Made by a program: the position numbers and the translations under genes. Below are positions 55,703-63,519 of a stretch of DNA of 64,000 nucleotides, piece after piece; the first letter of the stretch is position 1; every line of letters starts with the position of its first letter. This DNA comes from Planococcus lenghuensis (GTDB taxonomy: Bacteria > Bacillota > Bacilli > Bacillales_A > Planococcaceae): contig NZ_CP019641.1 in assembly GCF_001999905.1 (NCBI RefSeq), positions 265,483 to 329,482 on the forward strand, given 5' to 3'. Below the pieces are notes generated by a model. That model made no database searches, was not told where the DNA came from, and saw only the letters and a list, made by a program, of their open reading frames with translations.

Positions 55703-55741
55703 TTTACAAACAAGAAACTTTGTAATACAATGTATTACAAA
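55703..55741 (+). promoter_or_regulatory. Promoter with overlapping palindromic operator, toxin-antitoxin operon
   Basis: TTTACA (55703-55708) and TACAAT (55726-55731) are 17 bases apart. The -10 box lies inside the palindrome TTTGTAATACA-A-TGTATTACAAA arms (55719-55741), whose two 11-base halves match exactly. Binding of the antitoxin or complex there would block transcription. Confidence 0.7.
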
Positions 55742-55762
55742 AAATCAAAGGAGGTTTTACCC

Positions 55763-55975
55763 ATGGCCACTATTTCCTTGCGTGTGGATGATCGCGACAG
55801 CAAACTCATCCGCGATTACGCCAAAATGAAGAAGACGTCCGTTTCCGATTTGATGCGAAACGCCACCATTGAAAAAATCGAAGATGAGATTGATGTGGAA
55901 AATTTTGACCGCGTGCTTGCCAGTACGAAAAAAACCCATTCCTTGGATGACGTCAAAAAAGAATTGGGTTTATAA
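55763..55975 (+). CDS. RelB/DUF6290-type antitoxin
   Basis: 70 residues beginning MATISLRVDDRDSKLIRDYA, a ribbon-helix-helix DNA-binding start, then KMKKTSVSDLMRNATIEKIED and an acidic tail that would wrap the toxin. AAAGGAGG lies 8 bases before the ATG at 55763; the open frame extends further upstream across the promoter and is not used. Stop 6 bases before the toxin start. Confidence 0.85.
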   Translation: MATISLRVDDRDSKLIRDYAKMKKTSVSDLMRNATIEKIEDEIDVENFDRVLASTKKTHSLDDVKKELGL

Positions 55976-55981
55976 CAGACA

Positions 55982-56245
55982 ATGTATGCTGTTCGTTTTT
56001 CAGATGTCGCCTTGAAGAAACTGAAAAAGATGGATCGGTACCAAGCTTCGCTCCTGATTGGCTGGATTGAAAAAAACTTGCAGGATTCCAGCAATCCCCG
56101 AACACTTGGAAAAGCAGTGGTTGCGAACCACAAGGGCAAGTGGCGTTACCATGTCGGTGACTACCGCATCCTGGCTTTAATCGAAGATGAAAAAATCCTT
56201 ATTACCATAATCGACGTCGGACATCGAAAAGATATCTACGAATAA
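55982..56245 (+). CDS. RelE/ParE-family toxin
   Basis: 87 residues: MYAVRFSDVALKKLKKMDR start, then GKAVVANHKGKWRYHVGDYRI and ILITIIDVGHRKDIYE end. The WRYHVGDYRI strand and GHRKxIY end are the RelE-type mRNA interferase marks. Co-transcribed with the antitoxin. Such pairs stabilise plasmids and mobile islands. Confidence 0.88.
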   Translation: MYAVRFSDVALKKLKKMDRYQASLLIGWIEKNLQDSSNPRTLGKAVVANHKGKWRYHVGDYRILALIEDEKILITIIDVGHRKDIYE

Positions 56246-56620
56246 GCAAAACAGGTACATGAAAGTATTGCGGAGCGGAGAAGAGAGCCACTGGGCGAAT
56301 CCTGCAACAAGTTATAGATTTGATTACAATGCGCCGGGGTTTCCCACGGCAAATCGGTCCAGGATGCACTGCCCGTCTTCCTTTTTGTATTATGCTCATT
56401 CACATCAATCTCGGAGATGGTCAACCGGAACAGCGCTTCTTTCGTCCGTTCAAGCTCCAAATAAAGCGGTGCAATACTGCCATTGGAAGGACAGTATTTT
56501 CGTAATTTTATGACTTGTAAGGTCTGCGAAGAATCTCTGCGATCGACCAGATGAGGTTCACTTTATCTTGAAAATTTGCGACCATACGTCATGTCCATCT
56601 TTTGACTGGATCGATGTTGC
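56246..56620. other. Intergenic region after the toxin gene
   Basis: 375 bases; short overlapping frames on both strands, none with a ribosome site and recognisable product. No terminator of note. It separates the rightward toxin-antitoxin pair from a leftward gene group. Confidence 0.4.
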
Positions 56621-56800
56621 TCAGCAGTCGTTTCGTTCGCTGTTGCTGCCACTGATGAAATCAGCCGGCTCCAGCAAGTCCAAATAATCATCGAAGCAAG
56701 GCTCACAGTAGAATGCGCTTTCCCACCTAGTATAGGTTTCGTTCGTCCGGATTTTCCGCCGGCACATCGCGCAGATGGTTAAGTGATAGATTTCCGCCAT
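56621..56800 (-). CDS. Small double-CxxC protein
   Basis: 59 residues beginning MAEIYHLTICAMCRRKIRT, then FYCEPCFDDYLDLLEPADF. Two CxxC pairs about 24 residues apart should hold one zinc ion. GGAACGGAG stands before the ATG at 56800. It starts 23 bases after the stop of the HTH protein gene on the same strand and is probably co-transcribed. Function is unknown. Confidence 0.65.
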   Translation of the reverse strand: MAEIYHLTICAMCRRKIRTNETYTRWESAFYCEPCFDDYLDLLEPADFISGSNSERNDC

Positions 56801-56823
56801 GATAACTCTCCGTTCCTTTACTG

Positions 56824-57804
56824 TTATGTCTGTTTTCCTTGTTTCGCGAGCACTTGAAGCATGTATTCTTTCGGAGACATGTGCGCCGCTTTTGCCTGTC
56901 TTTCCAACTGCTGATAGAGTTCGATCGGTACGTCCAGCGTCACGAGTTTATCGTCCTTGTAAAAGGTCCATTCGCCTTCTTCTGTGGTAAGCAACCCGCC
57001 GGTGATATGCTTTTGCAGGGCAGCCGCCGCTTCCAGTGTCGCAAACTCATTCCGCGGATAGCGGCCATTGCGGATGGCGATCCGCACACGCCGGTTCAGG
57101 ATTTCCAGATTGAAGTTCTCGACACCGCATGTCGCGAGTAGCACATCAAGGATCTGATAGAATTCCGGTGTGCCGAACCGGACGGTGATGTCCGTGAATC
57201 CGGCGCCATCTCTCTTGCGCTGGGAGTGGATGGCATAACGCGGTTGAAGATTGTACGTTTTCAATCCTTCCTGTATGGAGATGAACTGTTCATGCTCCAG
57301 ATAGAACCCGCACCCCTTGTTCGAATGTTCCCGGAGTCGCACGAACTGGTCACCCGCAATCCGGAACGACTGATACAGGACAGCATCCAATTGGGGCAAA
57401 TACAGTTGATTCCGTTTCGGGCGGGTAGTGGTTCGTTTTTGCAGATGCCGGGCAATCGCATCCTCCTGTTCCGGCGTGATGGCGAAGCGATAAGCCGCTT
57501 TTTCAAAGGGCGCTTCCACTTTCTTCACATCCAGTTCAAGTTCTTCGATGGCCTTCCGGACTTTTCCGGCGCTTACACCGATCCCTTCCGCTACGTCATT
57601 GATGGAACGCCCGGCCGCTTCCGTCTCCTGTTTCTGGCGGACGAGCCGGTCCACGCTTTCCCGGCTGTATTTCCCGCCGCGCGATAAACGATGCGGATCC
57701 GGCATCCGTTCGATAAGCCCTTTGCTCGCATATTTATAGACGGTCGGATTCTGGACACCTAAGAGATCCGCCACTTCCCCGATGCGATAGAAATCCTTGG
57801 ACAT
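56824..57804 (-). CDS. HTH DNA-binding protein with ribbon-helix-helix-like C-terminus
   Basis: 326 residues. A MerR/BldC-like helix-turn-helix is at the start (YRIGEVADLLGVQNPTVYKY, residues 6-25) and a second HTH-like part is INDVAEGIGVSAGKVRKAIEE near 68. The middle (FGTPEFYQILDVLLATCGVE) is unfamiliar. The end, LVTLDVPIELYQQLERQAKA...SPKEYMLQVL, resembles a ribbon-helix-helix fold. AGGAGG precedes the ATG. Such composition suits plasmid replication control, partition or transfer regulation, but no function is shown. Confidence 0.65.
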   Translation of the reverse strand: MSKDFYRIGEVADLLGVQNPTVYKYASKGLIERMPDPHRLSRGGKYSRESVDRLVRQKQETEAAGRSINDVAEGIGVSAGKVRKAIEELELDVKKVEAPFEKAAYRFAITPEQEDAIARHLQKRTTTRPKRNQLYLPQLDAVLYQSFRIAGDQFVRLREHSNKGCGFYLEHEQFISIQEGLKTYNLQPRYAIHSQRKRDGAGFTDITVRFGTPEFYQILDVLLATCGVENFNLEILNRRVRIAIRNGRYPRNEFATLEAAAALQKHITGGLLTTEEGEWTFYKDDKLVTLDVPIELYQQLERQAKAAHMSPKEYMLQVLAKQGKQT

Positions 57805-57836
57805 GTTTGTTCCTCCTAAATTGGCTATCGATTTGA

Positions 57837-58121
57837 TCAGCGTGAGCTATTGGCAGAGCTGTTGCTCAGCTGTTCCAGAAGCAATTCCGCGCCTTTTGGG
57901 CTGAGGATCAGTCCAGGAGCGTACTCCTTGTTTTCGGCCGTAACTTCCCCGGTGACGGCGCAAGCGCCGCGGGCATTATACTTCTTCAGAATGATAAGGT
58001 CCTCCTCAACAAAAATTTCAATTGGATCTCCATTTTCAATATCCAGCGTCCGTCTGAGTTCTTTCGGGACCACAATCCGTCCGAGCGGATCCATTTTCCT
58101 TATAACTCCTGTGCTTTTCAT
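57837..58121 (-). CDS. AbrB-family transition-state regulator
   Basis: 94 residues with the swapped-hairpin AbrB DNA-binding domain STGVIRKMDPLGRIVVPKEL...DIENGDPIEIF at residues 3-42, then KYNARGACAVTG and a C-terminal region like AbrB/Abh. GGAG precedes the ATG. It lies 32 bases upstream of the HTH gene on the same strand. It may control genes of the mobile segment or compete with chromosomal AbrB. Confidence 0.88.
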   Translation of the reverse strand: MKSTGVIRKMDPLGRIVVPKELRRTLDIENGDPIEIFVEEDLIILKKYNARGACAVTGEVTAENKEYAPGLILSPKGAELLLEQLSNSSANSSR

Positions 58122-58459
58122 TGCGATTCTCCATTCTATTTATGGTTTTAGGTTAAAAGAAAAAGCTTCATACAAATTCCTCGCGCTAATTTATGGCCAC
58201 TCCCGCAAGAGGGATATATCGCCTCTTTTTGTTCGATAAACTACAGGAGCTCTTCGTAATCTTCGTTTCGGATCTCGACGTTCACATCTTTCATGTATGG
58301 GTTCACGCTTTTTTATCGGTTGTGTAGAGATTTGTCTCCCCTTTTGCTTCTCTGGTTTGTATACTTTCGTCCCGACTGACGGCAAACCTGCAAGCCTGAT
58401 CTTTATTTTGCACTACACAATCCCCGCTCATTCTGTGGTACTGGCCGATTCTGACAAGA
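58122..58459. other. Intergenic region upstream of abrB-like gene
   Basis: About 340 bases. Several short overlapping minus-strand frames (58191-58385, 58303-58491) are basic and lack good ribosome sites. One starts at an ATG near 58290 (MKDVNVEIRNEDYEELL, then stop) and may be a broken small gene. Nothing is called with confidence. Confidence 0.35.
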
Positions 58460-58729
58460 TCAGTCCTGCCTATCGAAGTCGCCCCTATCAATTTTATAGA
58501 GGAGCTTGCTCAGAACATTGGCCGCTGCGGGCTCCTTTTGTGTGTTGTGCCGGTCCATATTTGTTTCTACCCATTTCCGTAACCCATCTTTATCGACGGA
58601 TTTCTTTGGACCGGGAACTGATTTTAATGTGCCGCACTTGGCACATTGTTCTTCAATCATTAGTCCGTGTTCAGAATCTTCATACGTGCGGGTCATGAGC
58701 CAGTAATGTTGCTCACAAGGTATTGTCAT
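58460..58729 (-). CDS. Small zinc-ribbon-like hypothetical protein
   Basis: 89 residues beginning MTIPCEQHYWLMTRTYED, with Cys5/His8 and CAKCGTLKSVPGP near residue 30 as a possible zinc site. The C-terminal part is basic and acidic mixed. AAAAGGAGAG lies before the ATG. Second or third gene of a leftward group after the kinase-like gene. No family recognised. Confidence 0.6.
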   Translation of the reverse strand: MTIPCEQHYWLMTRTYEDSEHGLMIEEQCAKCGTLKSVPGPKKSVDKDGLRKWVETNMDRHNTQKEPAAANVLSKLLYKIDRGDFDRQD

Positions 58730-58943
58730 TCAGCTTCTCTCCTTTTAGAACGAATGTAGGCATGTAAACTTTATGAGTTTCTACTATATAAATTAGCGAC
58801 AGTTGTTCAGGTTCCCTTTGGGCTTGTTTGCTGCCACGGAACCCCACATTTTTTTCAATTGTTTTTTTAAAAAGTTTATTTGCCTCCGTACCGTCACTCT
58901 CTTCGTGTCCTTCTAACCCTAACAGCAACCACCTACAACGCAA
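58713..58943 (-). CDS. Doubtful hypothetical ORF
   Basis: 76 codons overlapping the ends of both neighbours. The later part (EQLSLIYIVETHKVYMPTFV) looks protein-like, but the start has no Shine-Dalgarno site and lies in the stop region of the upstream gene. It may be a remnant of a longer gene. Confidence 0.3.
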   Translation of the reverse strand: MRCRWLLLGLEGHEESDGTEANKLFKKTIEKNVGFRGSKQAQREPEQLSLIYIVETHKVYMPTFVLKGEKLNDNTL

Positions 58944-59496
58944 ATTCCCTTTTAATCATTTTTGCGACTTCTTCAGCATGCAGGTTTGTATGATCAATCC
59001 TTAAGTGATTTTCCTGTTTAATTTCCCCTTCTTCAGAATTTAGTCGAAGGCTCTCCATAGTACCTACCAGATTTTCTACAGATTGCTTTATATTTCGCTT
59101 AGTCGGCTTTTGTTCTAATCGATTTGGTGTCTTATTCCGCTTGAGCCTTTCTTCTACAGGGGCTTCCAACTCCATAAAATACAGTTGAGCTCCTTGGGCA
59201 AGAAAGGTAGTGCACATTCGCTCAACGTTCTTCCAATCCTCTTGTTGATTAAATGCCCAGACAAAAGTAAATACCATTCCATACTCGTTACTTTTGGCGA
59301 AAGACGTAACTATCTCTTCTCTGAATAAGTTCGATAATCTCCACAGTCCAGAACCAAATCCAAATAGGGGTTCCAGTAAATCAATCGTCATATGATTGTG
59401 GAACAACTTTAAATCCGTAATTTTCGACAGCTCTTGTCCGACTGTCATTTTTCCAACTGCTTGAGGGCCAAATAGGTAAACAAATTTTAAGATCAT
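58933..59496 (-). CDS. P-loop kinase-like protein
   Basis: 187 residues. Walker A is LFGPQAVGKMTVGQEL near residue 9, and FHNHMTIDLLEPLFGFG follows as a substrate-side loop. ERLKRNKTPNRLEQKPTKRN near 115 is an Arg/Lys-rich lid. It resembles shikimate/adenylate kinase-fold enzymes found as lone genes in Bacillales. Substrate is unknown. GGAAGGAGTGA precedes the ATG at 59496. Confidence 0.75.
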   Translation of the reverse strand: MILKFVYLFGPQAVGKMTVGQELSKITDLKLFHNHMTIDLLEPLFGFGSGLWRLSNLFREEIVTSFAKSNEYGMVFTFVWAFNQQEDWKNVERMCTTFLAQGAQLYFMELEAPVEERLKRNKTPNRLEQKPTKRNIKQSVENLVGTMESLRLNSEEGEIKQENHLRIDHTNLHAEEVAKMIKREFAL

Positions 59497-59808
59497 TCAC
59501 TCCTTCCCGTTTCTTCGCTTCCGTTCTTCAATATGTATCCTTCCCTCGATTTTCCTCTCCGTCGTCCCATTCGGCAACAGCCAAGTACTTCCTGTTAAAT
59601 CATTTACAGTTTAAGTATACATAACTTTTATTGACTTGTAACTATCATATCGAGTAAATAAATAATAAGATAAAATTATATAAAGAATTAACATAAACAA
59701 AGGGACCGTTTGTTTAGGTTTAAGCTATAATGATGAAAGATACATGAATTTTATTTTTGTTTTATATAGCGATTCCAAAAAATAGAAATAAGAAGGAGTG
59801 GAAATTAA
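59497..59808. other. Divergent intergenic region, kinase-like / integrase
   Basis: 312 AT-rich bases. A TATAAT at about 59727-59732 may be the -10 of the integrase promoter, but no good -35 was found. No gene recognised. Confidence 0.4.
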
Positions 59809-60933
59809 ATGGAACTTTTAGCAAAAAACGACCAGCAGCTTCTGGTCCTATCCCCGCTGTCACTTCCGTCGCTGCAGCTGAAAAAAGATGAAGCGGAAAA
59901 ACAAGGACGGAGTCCATTCGCGGATTTTGATGACGTGGAGATGCTGAACTGGTACATTCACGAACGCCGGCATACGAATGAAGCGAATGAACGCTCGGAA
60001 CGGACCAAACGGGAATACGAAAACGAACTGCGCCAATTCATCGGCCAGTTGATGACCTTTGCCGCAGAGATTGGGTTGGATATCGAAGCGATTAAAGACC
60101 ATTCCCTCTTCAAGTCGCTTGAACCCCGGCATCTTCGCCGATGGCAGGAATGGCTGATGAAAGAAAGTCCACGAGTGAAGGAAAAAGGGCCATACAGCCA
60201 GACAACGATTACCCGGAAGACGACCATCATCCGCTCCTTCTTTCAGTACCTGTATCGGGTGGACTATATAATAGTAGAAACTCATATCGGATTGCGGAAA
60301 GCAACCGTCCGGAATGATGATCGACCGAACCGGGACTTGGGACCAGGCGATGTCGTGGAGATGTTGCGGGGATTCAAAGCCATCGAGCATCCGGTCATGT
60401 TCGGCATCATTCTGACCTTGACCGCTACCGGCATTCGGAATGAGGAGTATTGTAAATTAGATGTTCGGCATGTGCAGCGCGACCGGATTCTTGGGGGCTT
60501 TTTTCTGAGTGTTATCGGTAAAGGGAACAAACGGCGGCAAATTCCACTGAAGCCACAAGTGATCGAAGCCATGGAAAATTTCCGGAAAGCCCGGGGAATC
60601 CCTTCCCTGTCAGCTGCAGATCCGGATTCCCCGTTATTCACGACCAGCCGCGGTACCCGGTTCTCTCCCAGCTATTTGAACCAGTACATGACAAAAGAAA
60701 TGATCAAAATCCAGGAACGATTAAACGGACTGGAAATAAATATCACACCACACGTGTTTCGCCATGCATTTGCCATTACATCTCACTTAAATAAGGTTGG
60801 TATATACGATATCATGCGTTCGCTTGGCCATGAAAAGCTGGATACGACGCAAATTTACTTGGAGAAGGTTTTTGCGAAGGAACGGCATGCCGTGAATCAG
60901 TGGTCTAAAAATACTTTAAATGAATTCCTTTAA
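59809..60933 (+). CDS. Tyrosine recombinase/integrase
   Basis: 374 residues. A core-binding (SAM-like) domain covers about residues 40-160 and the catalytic domain about 180-370. Catalytic residues are Arg in TATGIRNEEYCKL near 209, Lys in VIGKGNKRRQIPL near 238, HVFRHAF near 315 (His, Arg), His in LGHEKL near 339 and the nucleophile Tyr in TTQIYLEKV near 349. All are present, so it should be active. AAGGAG lies 9 bases before the ATG. The family is common on Bacillales plasmids and islands. Confidence 0.93.
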   Translation: MELLAKNDQQLLVLSPLSLPSLQLKKDEAEKQGRSPFADFDDVEMLNWYIHERRHTNEANERSERTKREYENELRQFIGQLMTFAAEIGLDIEAIKDHSLFKSLEPRHLRRWQEWLMKESPRVKEKGPYSQTTITRKTTIIRSFFQYLYRVDYIIVETHIGLRKATVRNDDRPNRDLGPGDVVEMLRGFKAIEHPVMFGIILTLTATGIRNEEYCKLDVRHVQRDRILGGFFLSVIGKGNKRRQIPLKPQVIEAMENFRKARGIPSLSAADPDSPLFTTSRGTRFSPSYLNQYMTKEMIKIQERLNGLEINITPHVFRHAFAITSHLNKVGIYDIMRSLGHEKLDTTQIYLEKVFAKERHAVNQWSKNTLNEFL

Positions 60934-61063
60934 CAGATAAGGCCTCTTCACAAAGGAAACGATGTATAGCTGGAGAGGGTCTATGTTAATTCTATCCTAT
61001 AATATCCAATCACTGATGCTAGCGTCTCAGAAAAATAAATGCTCAGAAAGGAGAAAGATCCGT

Positions 61064-61255
61064 ATGCCGCCGGATATTATATTGACGAAGACCGATTTTG
61101 AGCAAACTAACTGGCAAGAACTAATTGATATAGTAGAGACTAAAGAATGTTTCTTTTACAAGAAAGTGTTTGACAGGAAAATAGAAGAGGCAACAGAGCA
61201 AGAGAGCGAGGTGCCGGAAATTTTTATGGCAAGACAACGACATGCTATATGTTAA
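61064..61255 (+). CDS. Small hypothetical protein
   Basis: 63 residues beginning MPPDIILTKTDFEQTNWQEL, then a charged helical part. AAAGGAG stands about 10 bases before the ATG at 61064. The end (MARQRHAIC) comes just before the damaged start of the MurE-like gene and may not be original. No family recognised. Confidence 0.45.
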   Translation: MPPDIILTKTDFEQTNWQELIDIVETKECFFYKKVFDRKIEEATEQESEVPEIFMARQRHAIC

Positions 61256-61290
61256 AATATATTTTGTAAAGCAATGGAAAATACTGTTCT

Positions 61291-62349
61291 GTGATTGGTA
61301 CTTTACAAAATATTGTGAACGGCGAAAGAATTCAAAGTTCCAATACAACTCCTAGTCCCCTTGTTTTACATAAGCTTTTGTCCATGAGCCAGGACGAGGT
61401 CATCATTATGGAGGTTTCGTCCCATGCGTTAACCCAGCGACGGACAGAAGGCATTGAGTTTGACTACTGTTTATTTTCCAATCTGCATCCTAAACACCTG
61501 GGTTACCATACCACAATGAAAGAATACTTCTCAGCGAAATTGCTGTTGTTTAACCAGTTGAAAGCCAATGGTAAAGTTATTGTGAATCAGGATAACCCTT
61601 GGGGTATAGAACTAACAAAGATTTTACTGAGTAGAGGAAAAACCGTTTACACGATGGGCAAATCAGATGAAAACTACCTTCGGATTTCGAGTTTACATTC
61701 ACAAAACTCCCGTGCTTTGGTTGAGGAGCCGAAAGAATACTGGACTATCTATTCTCCTACGAACGGCGTACACAATATCTATAACACGTTAATGGATTAC
61801 CTGACTGTGAAATTAATAGGTGTTAACCAAAACGACATTCTTAGCTCTATCGGTGAATTCAAAGGTATTGATGGACGATTTGAAATCTATAAACTTCTGA
61901 ACGGCGCCACCGTTATCATTGACTACGCGCATACACCTGATGCTATTTTTTATTGCTTAACAACAGCCAAACAACAGAGTGCTAACAAAATAACGCATGT
62001 TTTCGGGTTTCGTGGAAATAGAGATTCGAGTAAAAGAAAAGCCATGCTATCGTTAACAAACGATTTAAGTGACAAAGACATTTTAACATTAGACGACTTA
62101 AACGCTGTGCCTTCTGATGAAATGATAACGGCTTTAAACAACTTACACGAGACCTGTGGAAGTAAAAAGGGAAAAATTATTCCTGATCGCACTTTGGCCA
62201 TTAAACAAGCGATAGAAGACAGCCAGTCAGGCGACTGGGTTGTGATTACAGGCAAAGGACACGAGATGTATCAGCAAAATTTCCAATTACCGACTGACTC
62301 AGATCGTGAAACTGTCAATTTTTCAACAAAGTTGAATTCAAAAAATTAA
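61291..62349 (+). pseudogene. MurE-like ligase lacking its N-terminal domain and P-loop
   Basis: 352 residues from GTG 61291, matching the middle and end of MurE: NTTPSPLVLHKLL, MEVSSHALTQRR near residue 40, YFSAKLLLF, GIDGRFEIYKLL near 185, VIIDYAHTPDA and ITGKGHEMYQ near 325. Upstream in the same frame SNGKYCS remains, probably a trace of the TGxNGKTT P-loop after a deletion of about 15 residues, behind a stop at 61267. Without ATP binding it cannot ligate. The acceptor-selecting DNP motif is also absent. The following carboxypeptidase starts 12 bases on. Confidence 0.7.
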
Positions 62350-62361
62350 CCAGGAGTAATT

Positions 62362-63519
62362 ATGAAAAAATTAGTTGCTGTTTCAACAATTTTAGTCATT
62401 ATCAATACACTATTCGTATCTGCCGTTTTCAGTAAAACTGTTGCCCCTTCCCTGCCAATCATATCCAGTGAGGCAGCTATTGTTATGGAGGCAACTACTG
62501 GACAAGTCCTCTACGAAAAGAACGCACGGTCGCAGATGTATCCTGCCAGTGTAACAAAAATCGCCACAGCAATTTATGCGATAGAAAATGGGAATTTAAC
62601 TGACATTGTCACAGTCAGCCAAAAAGCACGCAATACTGAAGGAACGCGTGTTTACTTGGAAGAAGGAGAACAAGTGACTTTAGAAAAACTGTTGCTGGGA
62701 CTCTTGGTTAACTCCGGGAATGATGCCGGAGTTGCCATTGCTGAACACATAAGCGGCAGTGTTGAATTGTTTGCTTCAGACTTAAATTTGTATTTGAAAG
62801 ATGCAGTTGGGCTACGGAATACTAACTTTGAAAATCCTCATGGCCTTTTTAATCTTCAGCATGTAACTACAGCCGAAGACTTAGCTAAATTAACCAAATA
62901 TGCAATGAAGAATGAAAAATTCATGGAAATATTCGGAACAAAAGAACTGCCTTGGAATGGTGAGTCCTGGGACACTACTCTTTATACGCACCATAAATTA
63001 TTAAGAGAAAAACCTTATGACGGAGTAACAGGTGGTAAAAATGGATTTGTTCCAGAATCAGGGGTCACGCTGGTAACTACAGCCGAAAGAGAAAACTTAA
63101 ATTTAATTGTCGTTACCTTGAAAAGCAGCTCAGAAGCAGAAGCTTACAATGATACTGTTCAACTATTGGATTTTGGATTCGACAATTTCGAGACTTCGAG
63201 CATTCCAACGAACAGCAGCTTTTTTGTCGGAGATGTAGAATACAATACCCCTCGAGAAATAGTTTACACACACCCAGCAGGTGAGCAAGTAGCAATCGAA
63301 GTAAAAGAAGACGGCAAATTAAGGATTACTGATCAGGACGGCACTCTTTTGTCTTCTTATCAGTTCCCGGTTAACAGAAATTCTGAGAAAAACCGTTCCT
63401 CTATTCAAAAGGACTCCGGCTCATTTTTAGAACAAGTTTTTTCAAATTCATTATATTTGTCAGTAATAGTCGTTAGCGTGTTGAGCTTACTATATTATCA
63501 AGTACGGAAAAAACAGTGA
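62362..63519 (+). CDS. D-alanyl-D-alanine carboxypeptidase (peptidase S11)
   Basis: 385 residues: signal peptide (residues 1-25), then the penicillin-binding fold with SxxK in YPASVTKIATA near residue 62, SxN in LLVNSGNDAG near 117 and the third motif GVTGGKNGF near 220 (KNG where KTG is usual). The C-terminus has one membrane helix (LYLSVIVVSVLSLLYYQ) and KKQ. It trims the terminal D-Ala from peptidoglycan stems at the outer face of the membrane. Anchoring by a true membrane helix instead of an amphipathic tail is unusual. CAGGAG precedes the ATG. Confidence 0.92.
   Translation: MKKLVAVSTILVIINTLFVSAVFSKTVAPSLPIISSEAAIVMEATTGQVLYEKNARSQMYPASVTKIATAIYAIENGNLTDIVTVSQKARNTEGTRVYLEEGEQVTLEKLLLGLLVNSGNDAGVAIAEHISGSVELFASDLNLYLKDAVGLRNTNFENPHGLFNLQHVTTAEDLAKLTKYAMKNEKFMEIFGTKELPWNGESWDTTLYTHHKLLREKPYDGVTGGKNGFVPESGVTLVTTAERENLNLIVVTLKSSSEAEAYNDTVQLLDFGFDNFETSSIPTNSSFFVGDVEYNTPREIVYTHPAGEQVAIEVKEDGKLRITDQDGTLLSSYQFPVNRNSEKNRSSIQKDSGSFLEQVFSNSLYLSVIVVSVLSLLYYQVRKKQ

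Noticed and set aside
58191..58491. Two overlapping basic minus-strand frames
   Set aside because: No Shine-Dalgarno site, mutual overlap and no recognisable motif; recorded only in the intergenic note.
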